DNA of 62,000 nt from Bacillus sp. RO3. GTDB lineage: Bacteria; Bacillota; Bacilli; Bacillales; Bacillaceae_B. The notes under the pieces are model-generated. The model did not search any database, was not told the origin of the DNA, and worked only from the letters and a program-made list of their open reading frames with translations. Location: positions 1 through 62,000 of the forward strand of contig NZ_JAAXCV010000016.1 of NCBI RefSeq assembly GCF_012911895.1. The letters are read 5' to 3'. Shown in pieces: positions 42,785-52,047 of this stretch (position 1 is its first letter; every line of letters begins with the position of its first letter). A program made the translations under genes and the position numbers.

Positions 42785-42813
42785 ATTATACATATATTTT
42801 ACTAGAAAACCAA
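42785..42813 (-). promoter_or_regulatory. Sigma-A promoter of the ArtJ operon
   Basis: On the minus strand TTGGTT (42808-42813), 17-bp spacer, TATAAT (42785-42790), 42 bp upstream of the start codon. Confidence 0.7.
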
Positions 42814-42978
42814 CGAATATTAGAAAATTAATAGTTTTCTGACTTGTTTCCTTCTACCAAACTGGGAGTTTCAGCACATGCTCTGAATTCGTTTTATCCC
42901 GAGTTTCACCTTAATGATTGACAGTATCTTCAAGAGGTTTCAAAATAAGAGGATAAGCCACTTGTAAAGGGAGAGTTT

Positions 42979-43842
42979 ATGGATACACATTCGTCTGATC
43001 TATATGAATACTTAGTTGATCATGCTTCGGATTTTACAGAAGACTGGTTGAAATTTCAGAATATCAAGACCGGATCACATTATTCACTTGATGCACCGGC
43101 CGAGGTACACAACAAGATTAAAGAACAAAACGCTCAGTACGTGAAGATCATCGCCAAGACCCTGCTGATTTCTCAGGAAGAGTCAAAGGAACTGATTTAC
43201 AACTGGACAAAAGAAACAGCTGCAGATCGCAGTAAATCAAGTACGACTCTTGATGAAGTCATTCGAAACGCCGGCGTTTTCAGAAGGGTATTTTGGACAT
43301 ACGTAGAAAGATTTACAGAAGAAACGGATGCAACCATCGAGCTGAAAGAAGTCTTTGAATGGGAGCGAAAGCTCAATTTCGCATTGGATTACGTACTGGA
43401 AACGTTCACTTCCACTTTCCTGGACATACTCATGAACCGCCTTCAGGCACAGTCCACCTTGATTCAGGAATTAAGTACACCGGTCATTTCATTAACTTCC
43501 GAAGTGGGTCTTCTTCCGATCATAGGGGACATAGACACAACCCGTGCCCGTACGATATTAGAGTCAACACTTCAACAAAGTGCCGATGCCCATTTATCCA
43601 TGCTGATCATCGACTTGTCAGGTGTCGTACTCGTCGATACCATGGTTGCACAGCAGATATTCCATCTCATCGACGCCCTAAGTCTACTGGGTGTTAAATG
43701 CATCATCACCGGTATTCGTCCCGAGGTAGCACAGACAGCCATCCATTTAGGATTGGATTTCTCCAACATCCATACTGAGAATTCCCTGGAGCGTATCATT
43801 GCCGGGGTCATTCAGGAGAATAGCCCATACTTGCATGTTTAG
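42979..43842 (+). CDS. RsbR-type STAS domain protein
   Basis: A 287-residue protein. Residues 1-150 are an all-helical N-terminal domain, like the non-heme globin-type sensor of RsbR paralogues. Residues about 165-280 form the STAS domain (VGLLPIIGDIDTTRARTILESTLQQ, LIIDLSGVVLVDTMVAQQIFHLID). RsbR proteins form stressosomes with RsbS and control RsbT, which activates the sigma-B cascade. The phosphorylated residue usually written in DITGV/DLTGV is a Ser (DLSGV). It is a solitary gene. A weak sigma-B-like sequence (GTTTCA-N13-CAGTAT) lies upstream. Confidence 0.88.
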   Translation: MDTHSSDLYEYLVDHASDFTEDWLKFQNIKTGSHYSLDAPAEVHNKIKEQNAQYVKIIAKTLLISQEESKELIYNWTKETAADRSKSSTTLDEVIRNAGVFRRVFWTYVERFTEETDATIELKEVFEWERKLNFALDYVLETFTSTFLDILMNRLQAQSTLIQELSTPVISLTSEVGLLPIIGDIDTTRARTILESTLQQSADAHLSMLIIDLSGVVLVDTMVAQQIFHLIDALSLLGVKCIITGIRPEVAQTAIHLGLDFSNIHTENSLERIIAGVIQENSPYLHV

Positions 43843-43857
43843 AAAAAGAGTGAATAT

Positions 43858-43910
43858 AAAAAGACTGATTCTAAACGGGATAAACCCCGCTTTTAGAATC
43901 AGTCTTTTTC
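43858..43910 (+). terminator. Bidirectional intrinsic terminator
   Basis: A long stem AAAAAGACTGATTCTAAA pairs with TTTTAGAATCAGTCTTTTT around CGGGATAAACCCCG. It separates two convergent genes. Confidence 0.9.
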
Positions 43911-43911
43911 A

Positions 43912-46653
43912 TTAAGAATAATGATGGGAAGCTTGATAGCTCGCTTTCACCATGTACTCATGGTGAAGGAGTTTCACTTCGAATAACGTAATTGGATCGA
44001 AATACCGTTCCGGACTTTCTTTCATTTTCTTTAACGTTTCTTTGTCGCTTGCAATATCAGCTTCGGTATCCTGGATCGTCACGTTCAGTTGTTTAAATGG
44101 CTCTGCATAGAAGGAATGAATATCCTGCTCCAATGATTTTTCGAACAAATCAAACTGCAGGAAAAACTTATTGAGAACAGATTCCGTGATATCCCGATAA
44201 TCCTCGTTCTCTAAATAGCGTTTGTATTGATTGTAAAGTAGCGACTTATTCTGAGGTAATACACCTAACAGCTTCCCGGCGCTCTTCAATAGAAACTGGG
44301 CAGGTTTAAGTCGCAGGAGGATATTCTCCTTATCGATTTGAGCCCTCGTCCCCATTCTGCTGACATCCCTTCGCCAGTCGTCAATCACTTGGAAGTCACA
44401 TTCTAAAACGACTTTATCTTTGCCGAATAATTCATTGAAGGTCTGGCTCATTTCATTTAGATAGTCCTGACTATCCTGAAGCTCTTGCTTTGAAAAGGCA
44501 AGCCATTCCTCCAGGGACTCCACATAACGCGGCATGAGATCTTCCTGGATGTACCTTTGAATCCGTGTGTTCATCTCATCATTCAATTCCGAGTGGATCT
44601 GCCTGAAGTCACTTTCTTCACTGATTAATTCTGAGCAGCTGCTGAGTATCGCAGGAATGTTCTCAGAAATTTCCTTCTTCATGGATTCTTTCCTTTGATG
44701 GAAGGAATCTTTAATGACTGAGACTTTATCGCTTTGCATGTCTCCCAGGTAATTCTCAAATCCATTCAGGCGCGTCAGGATATCTTCGTTCTTCCCTATT
44801 GACTCCTTCAACTCATTCTCCCGATTTTTACGCTTAGAGTAAAGATCTCTTAGTGTTTTTCTAACCAGGTAAAATAATTTGGCCCCACGTTCCTCTTTGC
44901 GGACACTTCCATGCACCCCATACTGGTCCTTCAGGAAGGTATCGACATCCTTCCTCTGGAGATGAACGGCTTCCAGTGAAGAATAAGGCAGCACCTCTGC
45001 TTCGGGGAACCACTCCCTGGCTTTCGTTCGAGTCGACTCGATGATTTCCTCCGTTCTGCCTGCATGAGACACCTTGTCCATCTTATTTAACAGGAAATGA
45101 ACGTTCACAGGCTGTCCGATTTCCGTTAACTTTCTTAAGGTCTGCCTGTCCTCAGCATTAAATGGCGCATCTGCATTCAGGACATACAACAATCCGTCAG
45201 CTACAGGATAAAAGGCTGTCACATCATCCAAATGCCTGTTTCCGGTTTGAACATCGATGATGGCACTTCTGTTTTTCTTAAGGAATTCTGACGGCAATTT
45301 ATATTCGACAAATGCCTCTTTTTGCATAAGGTCTTCAAAATCAGCAATGCTTTCCACTTTATGAACCCCGTTGTCGTGAATTTCCTGCACTTCAACCTGT
45401 TGATCATGATAACTGTAAATGACGGTTGAGCTTTCAGAGTCCCCTACACTTTCACCAAGGACCGATTGGACAAAGGAAGATTTCCCGCTGGAAGCACTTC
45501 CTGCAATCAATAAGTGGTGTTGTCCCAGGTCCATTAACCGCTCTGCGATCCATTGGGTTTTATACCCTGCCGGTGCATCATGACGCTCTGACCAATCGAT
45601 AACTTTGTTCAAGAACAGAATGATGTCTTCAAAGCGTACTTGATAGGAGTCTCCTTCGAGGAGGATCCTTTCCGCCTCTCCCGTAACCATCGGCTCCAAA
45701 CTATAGGAGAAGACATCGTTCCAGGCAAGGACCGCAGCGGCCGGATAAAGCGGTTCGTGATCCAGGCTCACTTTCAGCCAATTGCTCAGCATGCTAGGCA
45801 TGAAGCCTTCCAGATCCTTCACTAAGTAATTCCCTTCCAGGAAACCGATATAGGCTTCCTGAAATTGTGAGGAGATGTCTTCCCAGGATTCATCCGGAAG
45901 TACTTCTACGTATTCAAAGATCATATTGACCGTCAGCATCCATTCAATATGGGCAGACGAATCGGTCCGGTAGCTTGTCCATAGCGAAGATACGATCTCC
46001 TTAAATTGTTTGCGATCCTTTTCATAAACCGCAATCAATACATCGTAGAAATAGGCAGGTACAAATGACGATGTGTAGCCAAGGTCCCCGTACTCCGTCA
46101 AGATCTTGAACCATGCAGGGTCGTGGGTCCGGATTGATTCCTGTACCGCCAGTTCCACTGCCTTATTCCAGTCCTCTTGTTCCTCATAAAAAGCCCTGGC
46201 AAGTTCGCTCACATTCGGATAATCAGGATTAATGGCCAAAGCTTTCTCAATTGTGCGATAGGCCGACTGGATCTTGTTTCGTTCGATGTAAAGAGAGAAT
46301 AGCTGAAGGGACACTTCCAATGTTAAGACCGTGCTTTCTGTTTGTATCGCTGTATATACATCTTCCGCTGATGATAGCATCCCCAGCTCATAGTAAGAAT
46401 CGGCGATATTCTTCTTTGCCCATGGCTCCAATTCATTATGGATGCTTTCCCATTTGAAAATGGCTGCCTCATAATCCTTACTATGAAAATAGACCTCTCC
46501 CTGAGCATAGCGAATGAACGTTAAATCATACGGTTCATTTTGCTGCTCTTCTACAAAGGCTTGTCCAAGCACTTCAATTGGATGATCTGAGCCATCTTCT
46601 TCTAAAAATGTTCCATAGAATGACTTTTCCATCAGTAATTTTTCTTCTGTCAT
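43912..46653 (-). CDS. TPR domain plus dynamin-like GTPase, 913 aa
   Basis: A 913-residue protein. Residues about 30-210 hold tetratricopeptide-like helix pairs (IRYAQGEVYFHSKDYEAAIFKWESI, NIADSYYELGMLSSAEDVY, IEKALAINPDYPNVSELARAFYEEQEDWNKAVEL). A dynamin-type GTPase follows with G1 GSASSGKSS (385-393), a G3-like DVQTG (about 467-471) and G4 NKMD (523-526). After about 640 there is a long charged helical region with no clear transmembrane helix. Bacterial dynamins remodel membranes and can act in phage defence. The TPR half suggests a protein partner. ATG 46653 follows GGAGG. Confidence 0.82.
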   Translation of the reverse strand: MTEEKLLMEKSFYGTFLEEDGSDHPIEVLGQAFVEEQQNEPYDLTFIRYAQGEVYFHSKDYEAAIFKWESIHNELEPWAKKNIADSYYELGMLSSAEDVYTAIQTESTVLTLEVSLQLFSLYIERNKIQSAYRTIEKALAINPDYPNVSELARAFYEEQEDWNKAVELAVQESIRTHDPAWFKILTEYGDLGYTSSFVPAYFYDVLIAVYEKDRKQFKEIVSSLWTSYRTDSSAHIEWMLTVNMIFEYVEVLPDESWEDISSQFQEAYIGFLEGNYLVKDLEGFMPSMLSNWLKVSLDHEPLYPAAAVLAWNDVFSYSLEPMVTGEAERILLEGDSYQVRFEDIILFLNKVIDWSERHDAPAGYKTQWIAERLMDLGQHHLLIAGSASSGKSSFVQSVLGESVGDSESSTVIYSYHDQQVEVQEIHDNGVHKVESIADFEDLMQKEAFVEYKLPSEFLKKNRSAIIDVQTGNRHLDDVTAFYPVADGLLYVLNADAPFNAEDRQTLRKLTEIGQPVNVHFLLNKMDKVSHAGRTEEIIESTRTKAREWFPEAEVLPYSSLEAVHLQRKDVDTFLKDQYGVHGSVRKEERGAKLFYLVRKTLRDLYSKRKNRENELKESIGKNEDILTRLNGFENYLGDMQSDKVSVIKDSFHQRKESMKKEISENIPAILSSCSELISEESDFRQIHSELNDEMNTRIQRYIQEDLMPRYVESLEEWLAFSKQELQDSQDYLNEMSQTFNELFGKDKVVLECDFQVIDDWRRDVSRMGTRAQIDKENILLRLKPAQFLLKSAGKLLGVLPQNKSLLYNQYKRYLENEDYRDITESVLNKFFLQFDLFEKSLEQDIHSFYAEPFKQLNVTIQDTEADIASDKETLKKMKESPERYFDPITLFEVKLLHHEYMVKASYQASHHYS

Positions 46654-46815
46654 AATGTCCTCCGTTATATGTGGATCCTTCAATTCGAGGACCGCACAGA
46701 CTAGTCTATTTCTATCATTCTAACAGAATTTCATCAGGATAAAATTTCATTTCCTTTTCAATTTCCGATTGATACTTTTTGCTGTAATCCTTAAGGATCA
46801 CTTCTATTACAGAAG

Positions 46816-46873
46816 AAAGGACCGTCTGTTACGAAAGGCTATTTACACCTTCTGAACAGATAGTCCTTTTTAC
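46816..46873. terminator. Possible terminator beside the MFS gene
   Basis: AAGGAC..GTCTGTT and AACAGA..GTCCTTT can pair. The T-run is imperfect. It lies between the divergent ends of the TPR-dynamin and MFS genes. Confidence 0.4.
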
Positions 46874-46898
46874 TTACCACCATTTTTCAACCATCAAA

Positions 46899-48092
46899 CT
46901 ATGCAGATGTCTGGTGGACAAACTTTTTTTGTTTACGCCCCTCGAGCAGGGCGACTACTAAGGCAAGGAGCAGGAATAAGCTTGAGATTTGAAATAAGAC
47001 ACCGGTCTCAACATATTGAGCCAGTACTCCGAATACCAAACCGCTTAAGCCGATACCGAGATCGATGGAAGAGAAAAACATACCATTGGCCACTCCCCTT
47101 CTATGGTCAGGGGTCAAGGACAACGTCCAAGACTGAAGTGTCGGGATAAGGGAACCAAATCCGACTCCGAATAATACACCTGATACGACAATCAGGAGAT
47201 CAGAATGGGCAAAGGATAATACCCACATGCCAATAAAAGTAATCACGATACATAAGAGAACAAGACCCTTTGGCCCCCGTTCATCAAACCATTTTCCGGC
47301 AATCGGTCTTGTTAAAGAGGCCATTACCGCATTACATAAATAGAATAAGAAAATATGCTCGATTCCACGTTCTTCCCCAAAGATGACGATAAAGGTGACG
47401 ATGGAGCCATAACCAAAGGTCACCATGATCGTAATGAACGCCGGAAACCAGCTGGATTTTTCAACTAAAGAGCCGAGATAGGAAAACGTCAAGTCTTCTT
47501 TCCTCGTTTCCTGGACCGCCTGTGGTGTACGATAATGAACGATTCCCAACAGGATGACCGCAATGACTCCGAGGACACCTGAAGTAATGATCAGGTTCGA
47601 GAAGGTCGTTACCTGAAATAAATAAATCCCGAGACTCGGGGCAATGATCATTCCGATCGTAATCGATAATCCGTAATACCCCATTCCTTCACCCAAACGG
47701 GACTTCGGTACCACATCCACAGCTGCCGTCCCATTGACCGTTGTGGACCATCCCCATGCGAGTCCATGTACAAACCGGAATAAAAGAAAGATGAAGACGA
47801 CGCTCGACAATGGATAAACCACCGTGATCACCAATAACGAGATCACCCCAATCAATACGAGGGGTTTCCTTTCCTTATATTCCAACATAAAACCAATGAA
47901 CGGCCTGCTCAATACAGCACCAATCGAAAAGAGTGTCGTCACCAATCCGATTTCCATTCCTGAAGCCCCGATGGACTTGATGTAGGGAGGAAGCGTCGGT
48001 ATCAGCATTTGAAACGACATAAATACAAACAAGTTTCCTGCCATCAGCATAATAAAAGATCTGGTCCATAAAGGTTCTTTTATTTTTGCCAT
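46899..48092 (-). CDS. MFS transporter
   Basis: A 397-residue protein with 12 membrane helices of the major facilitator superfamily. The TM2-TM3 motif A is LEYKERKPLVLIG-like, and the GRYKGRP-type basic loop is conserved. Motif C-like GYYGLSITIGMIIAPSLGIYLF marks an H+-antiporter, so drug or metabolite efflux is the likely role. ATG 48092 is chosen because AAAGGAGG is close upstream. The ATG at 48110 is not. Confidence 0.88.
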   Translation of the reverse strand: MAKIKEPLWTRSFIMLMAGNLFVFMSFQMLIPTLPPYIKSIGASGMEIGLVTTLFSIGAVLSRPFIGFMLEYKERKPLVLIGVISLLVITVVYPLSSVVFIFLLFRFVHGLAWGWSTTVNGTAAVDVVPKSRLGEGMGYYGLSITIGMIIAPSLGIYLFQVTTFSNLIITSGVLGVIAVILLGIVHYRTPQAVQETRKEDLTFSYLGSLVEKSSWFPAFITIMVTFGYGSIVTFIVIFGEERGIEHIFLFYLCNAVMASLTRPIAGKWFDERGPKGLVLLCIVITFIGMWVLSFAHSDLLIVVSGVLFGVGFGSLIPTLQSWTLSLTPDHRRGVANGMFFSSIDLGIGLSGLVFGVLAQYVETGVLFQISSLFLLLALVVALLEGRKQKKFVHQTSA

Positions 48093-48370
48093 AAGAAAAC
48101 CTCCTTTCACCGTCTATCATGAATCCCCACATTCTATTCACGAGGATAATATTTCGAATTACTAAATAATAGCACATAAAATACATTTGGGATACGATTT
48201 AACACCGACGAAAATGTGCTAGTTTTTTACAAATTATCCGGAAGAAACTCTCACAGACCACCCGTGCAACCAAGGGATCTGTATTCTTATCTTTACAGCC
48301 TGTCAGTCTGCCATGAATAAAGGATCCTGGCTGCGAATGCGGTACCAAACGCCTATATTCCAACCTATCA

Positions 48371-48398
48371 TTGAAAAGACTGAGAATTATACTATAAT
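48371..48398 (+). promoter_or_regulatory. Sigma-A promoter upstream of pxpB
   Basis: TTGAAA (48371-48376), 16-bp spacer, TATAAT (48393-48398). It would give a leader of about 325 nt before the pxpB start. Confidence 0.65.
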
Positions 48399-48504
48399 AG
48401 CAACATGGTTAAAAGTTCAGAATAATCTTATTTGCATGCCTATTTATACATAAATATTTTCTTTTACTTAGTCTCTAATCAATGTCTGGATACGAAAAAG
48501 AGAG

Positions 48505-48585
48505 TAAAAGCTGATCTCCGCGGGGCTGGCGGTGAGCCCCCGGGGTCTCACCTGTCCAGCTACAGGGCTTTTGGGCTCGAGATCA
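48505..48585 (+). repeat. Degenerate dispersed Bacillaceae repeat
   Basis: The stretch with GTCCAGCTACAGGGCTTTT and GGCTCGAGATCAT resembles the common intergenic sequence TGTCTAGCTACAGCGCCTAG-like followed by CTCGAGGTCAT, remembered from Bacillus genomes. GC-rich unlike its surroundings. Confidence 0.45.
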
Positions 48586-48729
48586 TACAGCTGGTGAAGG
48601 TCTTGTGAATACTCCTGGGGAAGTAAGGTCTCAGGTTCCCACTCACATCTAGACCTAGCAATCTGACAGATTTTGGGTGAATCAAGAGTTTTTAAATAAA
48701 ATCATACGAAAACGAATGGAGGTACTTCT

Positions 48730-49449
48730 GTGGATTATTCGATACGACCCCTGAGCGATCATGCTGTCGTGATCCAATTGGGAAATTCAATTCAGCAAGA
48801 AACACATGAAAGGGTAAAAGCCGTCTCTACTTTTTTTGAAGCAAGGACCATCGACTGGCTTGTGGAAATCGTCCCTGCATTTACAACCGTTACACTCTTT
48901 TACGACCCGATTAAAATCATAGATTCTTGCAGGACTTCCCATTCTGCTTCACCCTATTCGATTGTTTGTTCCCAGCTCGGAGAAATGCTCACTCAACTTG
49001 CAGTGGAGAAACAATCAGATGCGAGAATCGTCGACATCCCCCTCTGTTATGGGGGAGAGTTCGGACCTGATCTCGAAGTAGTCGCGAATCATAACCATAT
49101 GACGACTGAAGAAGTCATAAAGAGACATTCCACTGGTGACTACCTTGTGTATATGATCGGATTTGCACCGGGATTCCCTTATATCGGAGGCATGTCTAAA
49201 GACATCGCAACACCAAGAAGAGACTCACCACGTCTGAGAATCCCCGCTGGCTCCGTCGGCATTGCCGGGGAACAAACAGGGGTCTACCCGATTGAAACAC
49301 CTGGAGGGTGGCAGCTGATCGGCCGCACCCCCTTAAGGTTATTCGATCCAGCCGATGACGATTCACCAAGCTTACTAAAAGCCGGGGACCGCATCCGTTT
49401 CACTCCTATCTCATTAGAAGAATTTAAAGCATTGGAGGAGGTAAAATGA
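48730..49449 (+). CDS. pxpB: 5-oxoprolinase subunit PxpB (KipI-like)
   Basis: A 239-residue protein of the KipI/PxpB family (allophanate hydrolase subunit 1-like). Key segments are GDYLVYMIGFAPGFPYIGGMSK, ATPRRDSPRLRIPAGSVGIAGEQTGVYPIETPGGWQLIGRTPLRLFD. With PxpA and PxpC it makes ATP-dependent 5-oxoprolinase, which opens pyroglutamate to glutamate. In B. subtilis, KipI also inhibits kinase KinA. GTG 48730 follows GGAGG. It overlaps pxpC by 4 bp. Confidence 0.92.
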   Translation: MDYSIRPLSDHAVVIQLGNSIQQETHERVKAVSTFFEARTIDWLVEIVPAFTTVTLFYDPIKIIDSCRTSHSASPYSIVCSQLGEMLTQLAVEKQSDARIVDIPLCYGGEFGPDLEVVANHNHMTTEEVIKRHSTGDYLVYMIGFAPGFPYIGGMSKDIATPRRDSPRLRIPAGSVGIAGEQTGVYPIETPGGWQLIGRTPLRLFDPADDDSPSLLKAGDRIRFTPISLEEFKALEEVK

Positions 49450-50450
49450 TTGCTGTAAGGAAACCGGGCCTCCTTTCAACGATTCAAGACCTGGGAAGGA
49501 ACGGCTATCAAAAATACGGGGTCATCGTGAGCGGAAGTATGGATCCCCTCGCTCATAGGATTGCTAATATGCTGGTGGGAAATGAGGAGAACGAGGCTGT
49601 TCTTGAAATCACTCTTATAGGGCCGTCTCTTGAGTTCCAGGAAACGACCCTCATCTCCATTTGCGGAGGGGATTTATCACCAAGCATTAATGGGAAGCCT
49701 GTTCCTCTCAGGAGATCCCTGTTAATTAAAGCAGGCAGTGTCCTTACATTCGGGGGATGCAGGAGTGGTTGCCGTAGTTATCTTGCCATTGCGGGTGGAT
49801 TCAATGTCCCCCCTGTCATGAACAGCAAATCAACTTATGTCAGGGCGGGGATTGGAGGACTGAATGGAAGTTCCCTGAAAGAAGGGGATGTTCTTGAATC
49901 AGGAACCATCCATAAGAAATCGGAAGATATCATTGAGTATTTACTCCCTTATCTGGAAGGAAATGATTTCACTGAGATTGATTGGTCGATATCCTCTGAA
50001 TTCATTTCCGCCTATCAGCAGAAGAAATCGATTCGAGTGATCCCGGGGACGGAATATGAATTATTCTCTGCAGAAAGCCGGGAACAATTTTTCAACAAAT
50101 CCTTTAAAGTGTCTGCTCAGTCAGATCGAATGGGGTATCGTCTGGAAGGTCCGTCCCTCCACCTTGAATCTCCATTGGAGATGATTTCCGAGGCAGTTGC
50201 ATTTGGGACGATTCAAGTTCCGTCGAATGGCAATCCGATTATCCTGTTGGCTGATCGGCAAACAACCGGAGGGTATCCGAGAATGGGTTATATCGCAACT
50301 GTGGATCTACCCCTGCTTGCACAGGCAAAACCCGGTGAGGAATTGACGTTTAACAGGGTTTCTCATGATGTAGCCCAGGAGCTCTACATAGATCGGGAAC
50401 GACAATTAAGGCAATTACATCAAGGTATCACCTTGAAATTTAACTCATAG
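49446..50450 (+). CDS. pxpC: 5-oxoprolinase subunit PxpC (KipA-like)
   Basis: A 334-residue protein of the PxpC/KipA family (allophanate hydrolase subunit 2-like). Family marks are IQDLGRNGYQKYGVIVSGSMDPLAHRIANMLVGNEENEAVLEITL, IRVIPGTEYELF, QSDRMGYRLEG and the C-terminal TTGGYPRMGYIATVDLPLLAQ. It works with PxpB. Its start ATG 49446 overlaps the PxpB stop by 4 bp, so they are translationally coupled. Confidence 0.92.
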   Translation: MIAVRKPGLLSTIQDLGRNGYQKYGVIVSGSMDPLAHRIANMLVGNEENEAVLEITLIGPSLEFQETTLISICGGDLSPSINGKPVPLRRSLLIKAGSVLTFGGCRSGCRSYLAIAGGFNVPPVMNSKSTYVRAGIGGLNGSSLKEGDVLESGTIHKKSEDIIEYLLPYLEGNDFTEIDWSISSEFISAYQQKKSIRVIPGTEYELFSAESREQFFNKSFKVSAQSDRMGYRLEGPSLHLESPLEMISEAVAFGTIQVPSNGNPIILLADRQTTGGYPRMGYIATVDLPLLAQAKPGEELTFNRVSHDVAQELYIDRERQLRQLHQGITLKFNS

Positions 50451-50481
50451 TGGATCCCATGACAGCAAAGGAGCGAACTTC

Positions 50482-51672
50482 TTGAAGAAAAAATCAAATT
50501 TCAGCCTACTGTTAGGTGCTGCGTTTTTAATGGCCACATCCGCCATTGGACCAGGCTTTCTGACACAAACAACCGTATTTACTGAAACGTTGATGGCAAG
50601 CTTTGGTTTTGTCATCCTTGTTTCGATTCTGATTGACATCGGGGCTCAGCTCAATATATGGCGGATCATCGCCATATCTGAAAAGAGAGCTCAGGATATC
50701 GCCAATGATGTGTTACCTGGACTGGGATACTTCCTTGCCATCCTCATCGTCTTGGGGGGACTTGCCTTTAACATTGGAAATATAGCGGGTGCAGGCTTGG
50801 GTACAAATGTCCTGTTCGGCATTTCACCTGAAATGGGTGCGTTATTCAGCGGGATTGTCGCAGTTGGCATCTTCCTGGTGAAAGAAGCGGGAAGATTGAT
50901 GGACAGATTTGCCCAAGTTCTTGGCTTCCTTATGATTATCCTAACAGTGTATGTCATGTTTACAGCGAACCCACCGGTTGGAGAAGCCGTAACGAAGACC
51001 TTTGCCCCGGACACCATCGATTTCCTTGCCATCATCACCCTGGTCGGGGGAACGGTCGGCGGCTATATCACCTTCGCAGGAGGTCACAGATTATTGGAAG
51101 CGGGAATAACAGGAAAACAAGCCCTTCCAGAGATCACGAAAAGCTCCGTCTCTGCCATCGGTATCGCATCCATTATGCGTATCTTTCTATTCCTGGCTGC
51201 TTTAGGGATTGTGTCACAAGGTCTGCAGCTTGACCCTTCCAACCCCCCAGCCTCCGTATTCCAACTAGCTGCAGGAGATATCGGCTATAAAATGTTCGGG
51301 ATTGTCATGTGGTCGGCCGCTGTTTCATCCGTTGTGGGTGCAGCCTACACATCAGTATCCTTTATCCGGACGTTCAGCCCGCTGCTTGAAAAGTTTCATA
51401 AGTGGTTGATTGTAGGATTCATCACCATTTCGACCTTTGTTTTCGTTGTCGTCGGTAAGCCTGTGGCGATCTTAATCCTGGTTGGTTCCCTTAATGGATT
51501 GATATTGCCCATTGCACTCGGAGTGATGCTGATCGCTGCTTATAAAACCAAAATCGTCGGTGATTACAAACACCCGGTTTGGATGACCGTTTTCGGGGCT
51601 TTGATCGTAGTGGCCATGTCATACATGGGTGTATACTCTCTGATCAAAGGGATTCCTCAATTATTTAGTTAA
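50482..51672 (+). CDS. ycsG: NRAMP-family transporter, YcsG-like
   Basis: A 396-residue protein with about 11 membrane segments. It is an NRAMP-like protein near the pxp genes, as in B. subtilis ycsG. The typical metal-binding DPGN of NRAMP is replaced by IGPGF (SAIGPGFLTQTTVF), which suggests that the substrate is not a metal ion. TTG 50482 has AAAGGAG eight bases upstream. It ends the operon at a strong terminator. It may import pyroglutamate or a related acid, but this is inference. Confidence 0.85.
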   Translation: MKKKSNFSLLLGAAFLMATSAIGPGFLTQTTVFTETLMASFGFVILVSILIDIGAQLNIWRIIAISEKRAQDIANDVLPGLGYFLAILIVLGGLAFNIGNIAGAGLGTNVLFGISPEMGALFSGIVAVGIFLVKEAGRLMDRFAQVLGFLMIILTVYVMFTANPPVGEAVTKTFAPDTIDFLAIITLVGGTVGGYITFAGGHRLLEAGITGKQALPEITKSSVSAIGIASIMRIFLFLAALGIVSQGLQLDPSNPPASVFQLAAGDIGYKMFGIVMWSAAVSSVVGAAYTSVSFIRTFSPLLEKFHKWLIVGFITISTFVFVVVGKPVAILILVGSLNGLILPIALGVMLIAAYKTKIVGDYKHPVWMTVFGALIVVAMSYMGVYSLIKGIPQLFS

Positions 51673-51680
51673 ATAGAATG

Positions 51681-51719
51681 AAAGACCCCGATCCTTTAAG
51701 TAGAGATGGGGTCTTTTTC
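51681..51719. terminator. Bidirectional intrinsic terminator
   Basis: AAAGACCCC pairs with GGGGTCTTT around an 18-nt loop, followed by TT. It lies between the YcsG-like gene and a convergent small gene. Confidence 0.75.
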
Positions 51720-51926
51720 TTATCCAGTATGACACTCAGGTGTGCAATGATGACAGCCGTTTACTTGATCATACGTTTCCTTTGCTTTTTGAATCGCACT
51801 TGAGCAGCTTGAGTGACCGCCAAGTTCCAATAGATTTTTTTCGAATGGCATGAAGTCGCAGCCTTCCATATGAACCTCATGCTCCCCATTGGACTGCTGG
51901 TTTTGATTTACATAAAATTGTGCCAT
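51720..51926 (-). CDS. Conserved small Cys-rich protein of unknown function (68 aa)
   Basis: It begins MAQFYVNQNQQSNGEHEVHMEGC and ends GCHHCTPECHTG, with five cysteines and several histidines (about GC...CSSAI..GCHHC..C). This start and the Cys/His end resemble a widespread but uncharacterised small protein group. The Cys/His pattern could hold Zn. RBS AAAGGAGGAG supports ATG 51926. Confidence 0.78.
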   Translation of the reverse strand: MAQFYVNQNQQSNGEHEVHMEGCDFMPFEKNLLELGGHSSCSSAIQKAKETYDQVNGCHHCTPECHTG

Positions 51927-52047
51927 TTCTTTCTCCTCCTTTTATTATTATTGGCTGTATCCGCGCTTCAATGGGTATATTTCCCTTCTGACTGAGAATG
52001 AAACAAGGAAATGTGTTTTTGAGGGGGATAGCAGGGAAGAAGCCACC

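Larger units (their letters stand above)
48093..48729. other. 637-bp region upstream of the pxpBC operon
   Basis: It holds a good promoter (48371-48398), a degenerate copy of a dispersed Bacillaceae repeat (about 48505-48585) and no reading frame with a ribosome-binding site. The part 48240-48310 has weak hairpins only. Confidence 0.6.

Noticed and set aside
42903..42927. Sigma-B promoter before the RsbR-like gene
   Set aside because: GTTTCA-N13-CAGTAT matches the consensus poorly; a sigma-A reading (TTGACA-17-CAAAAT) is about as good.
48240..48310. A metal or amino-acid riboswitch before pxpB
   Set aside because: No known aptamer core (for example the yybP-ykoY Mn element) can be recognised.
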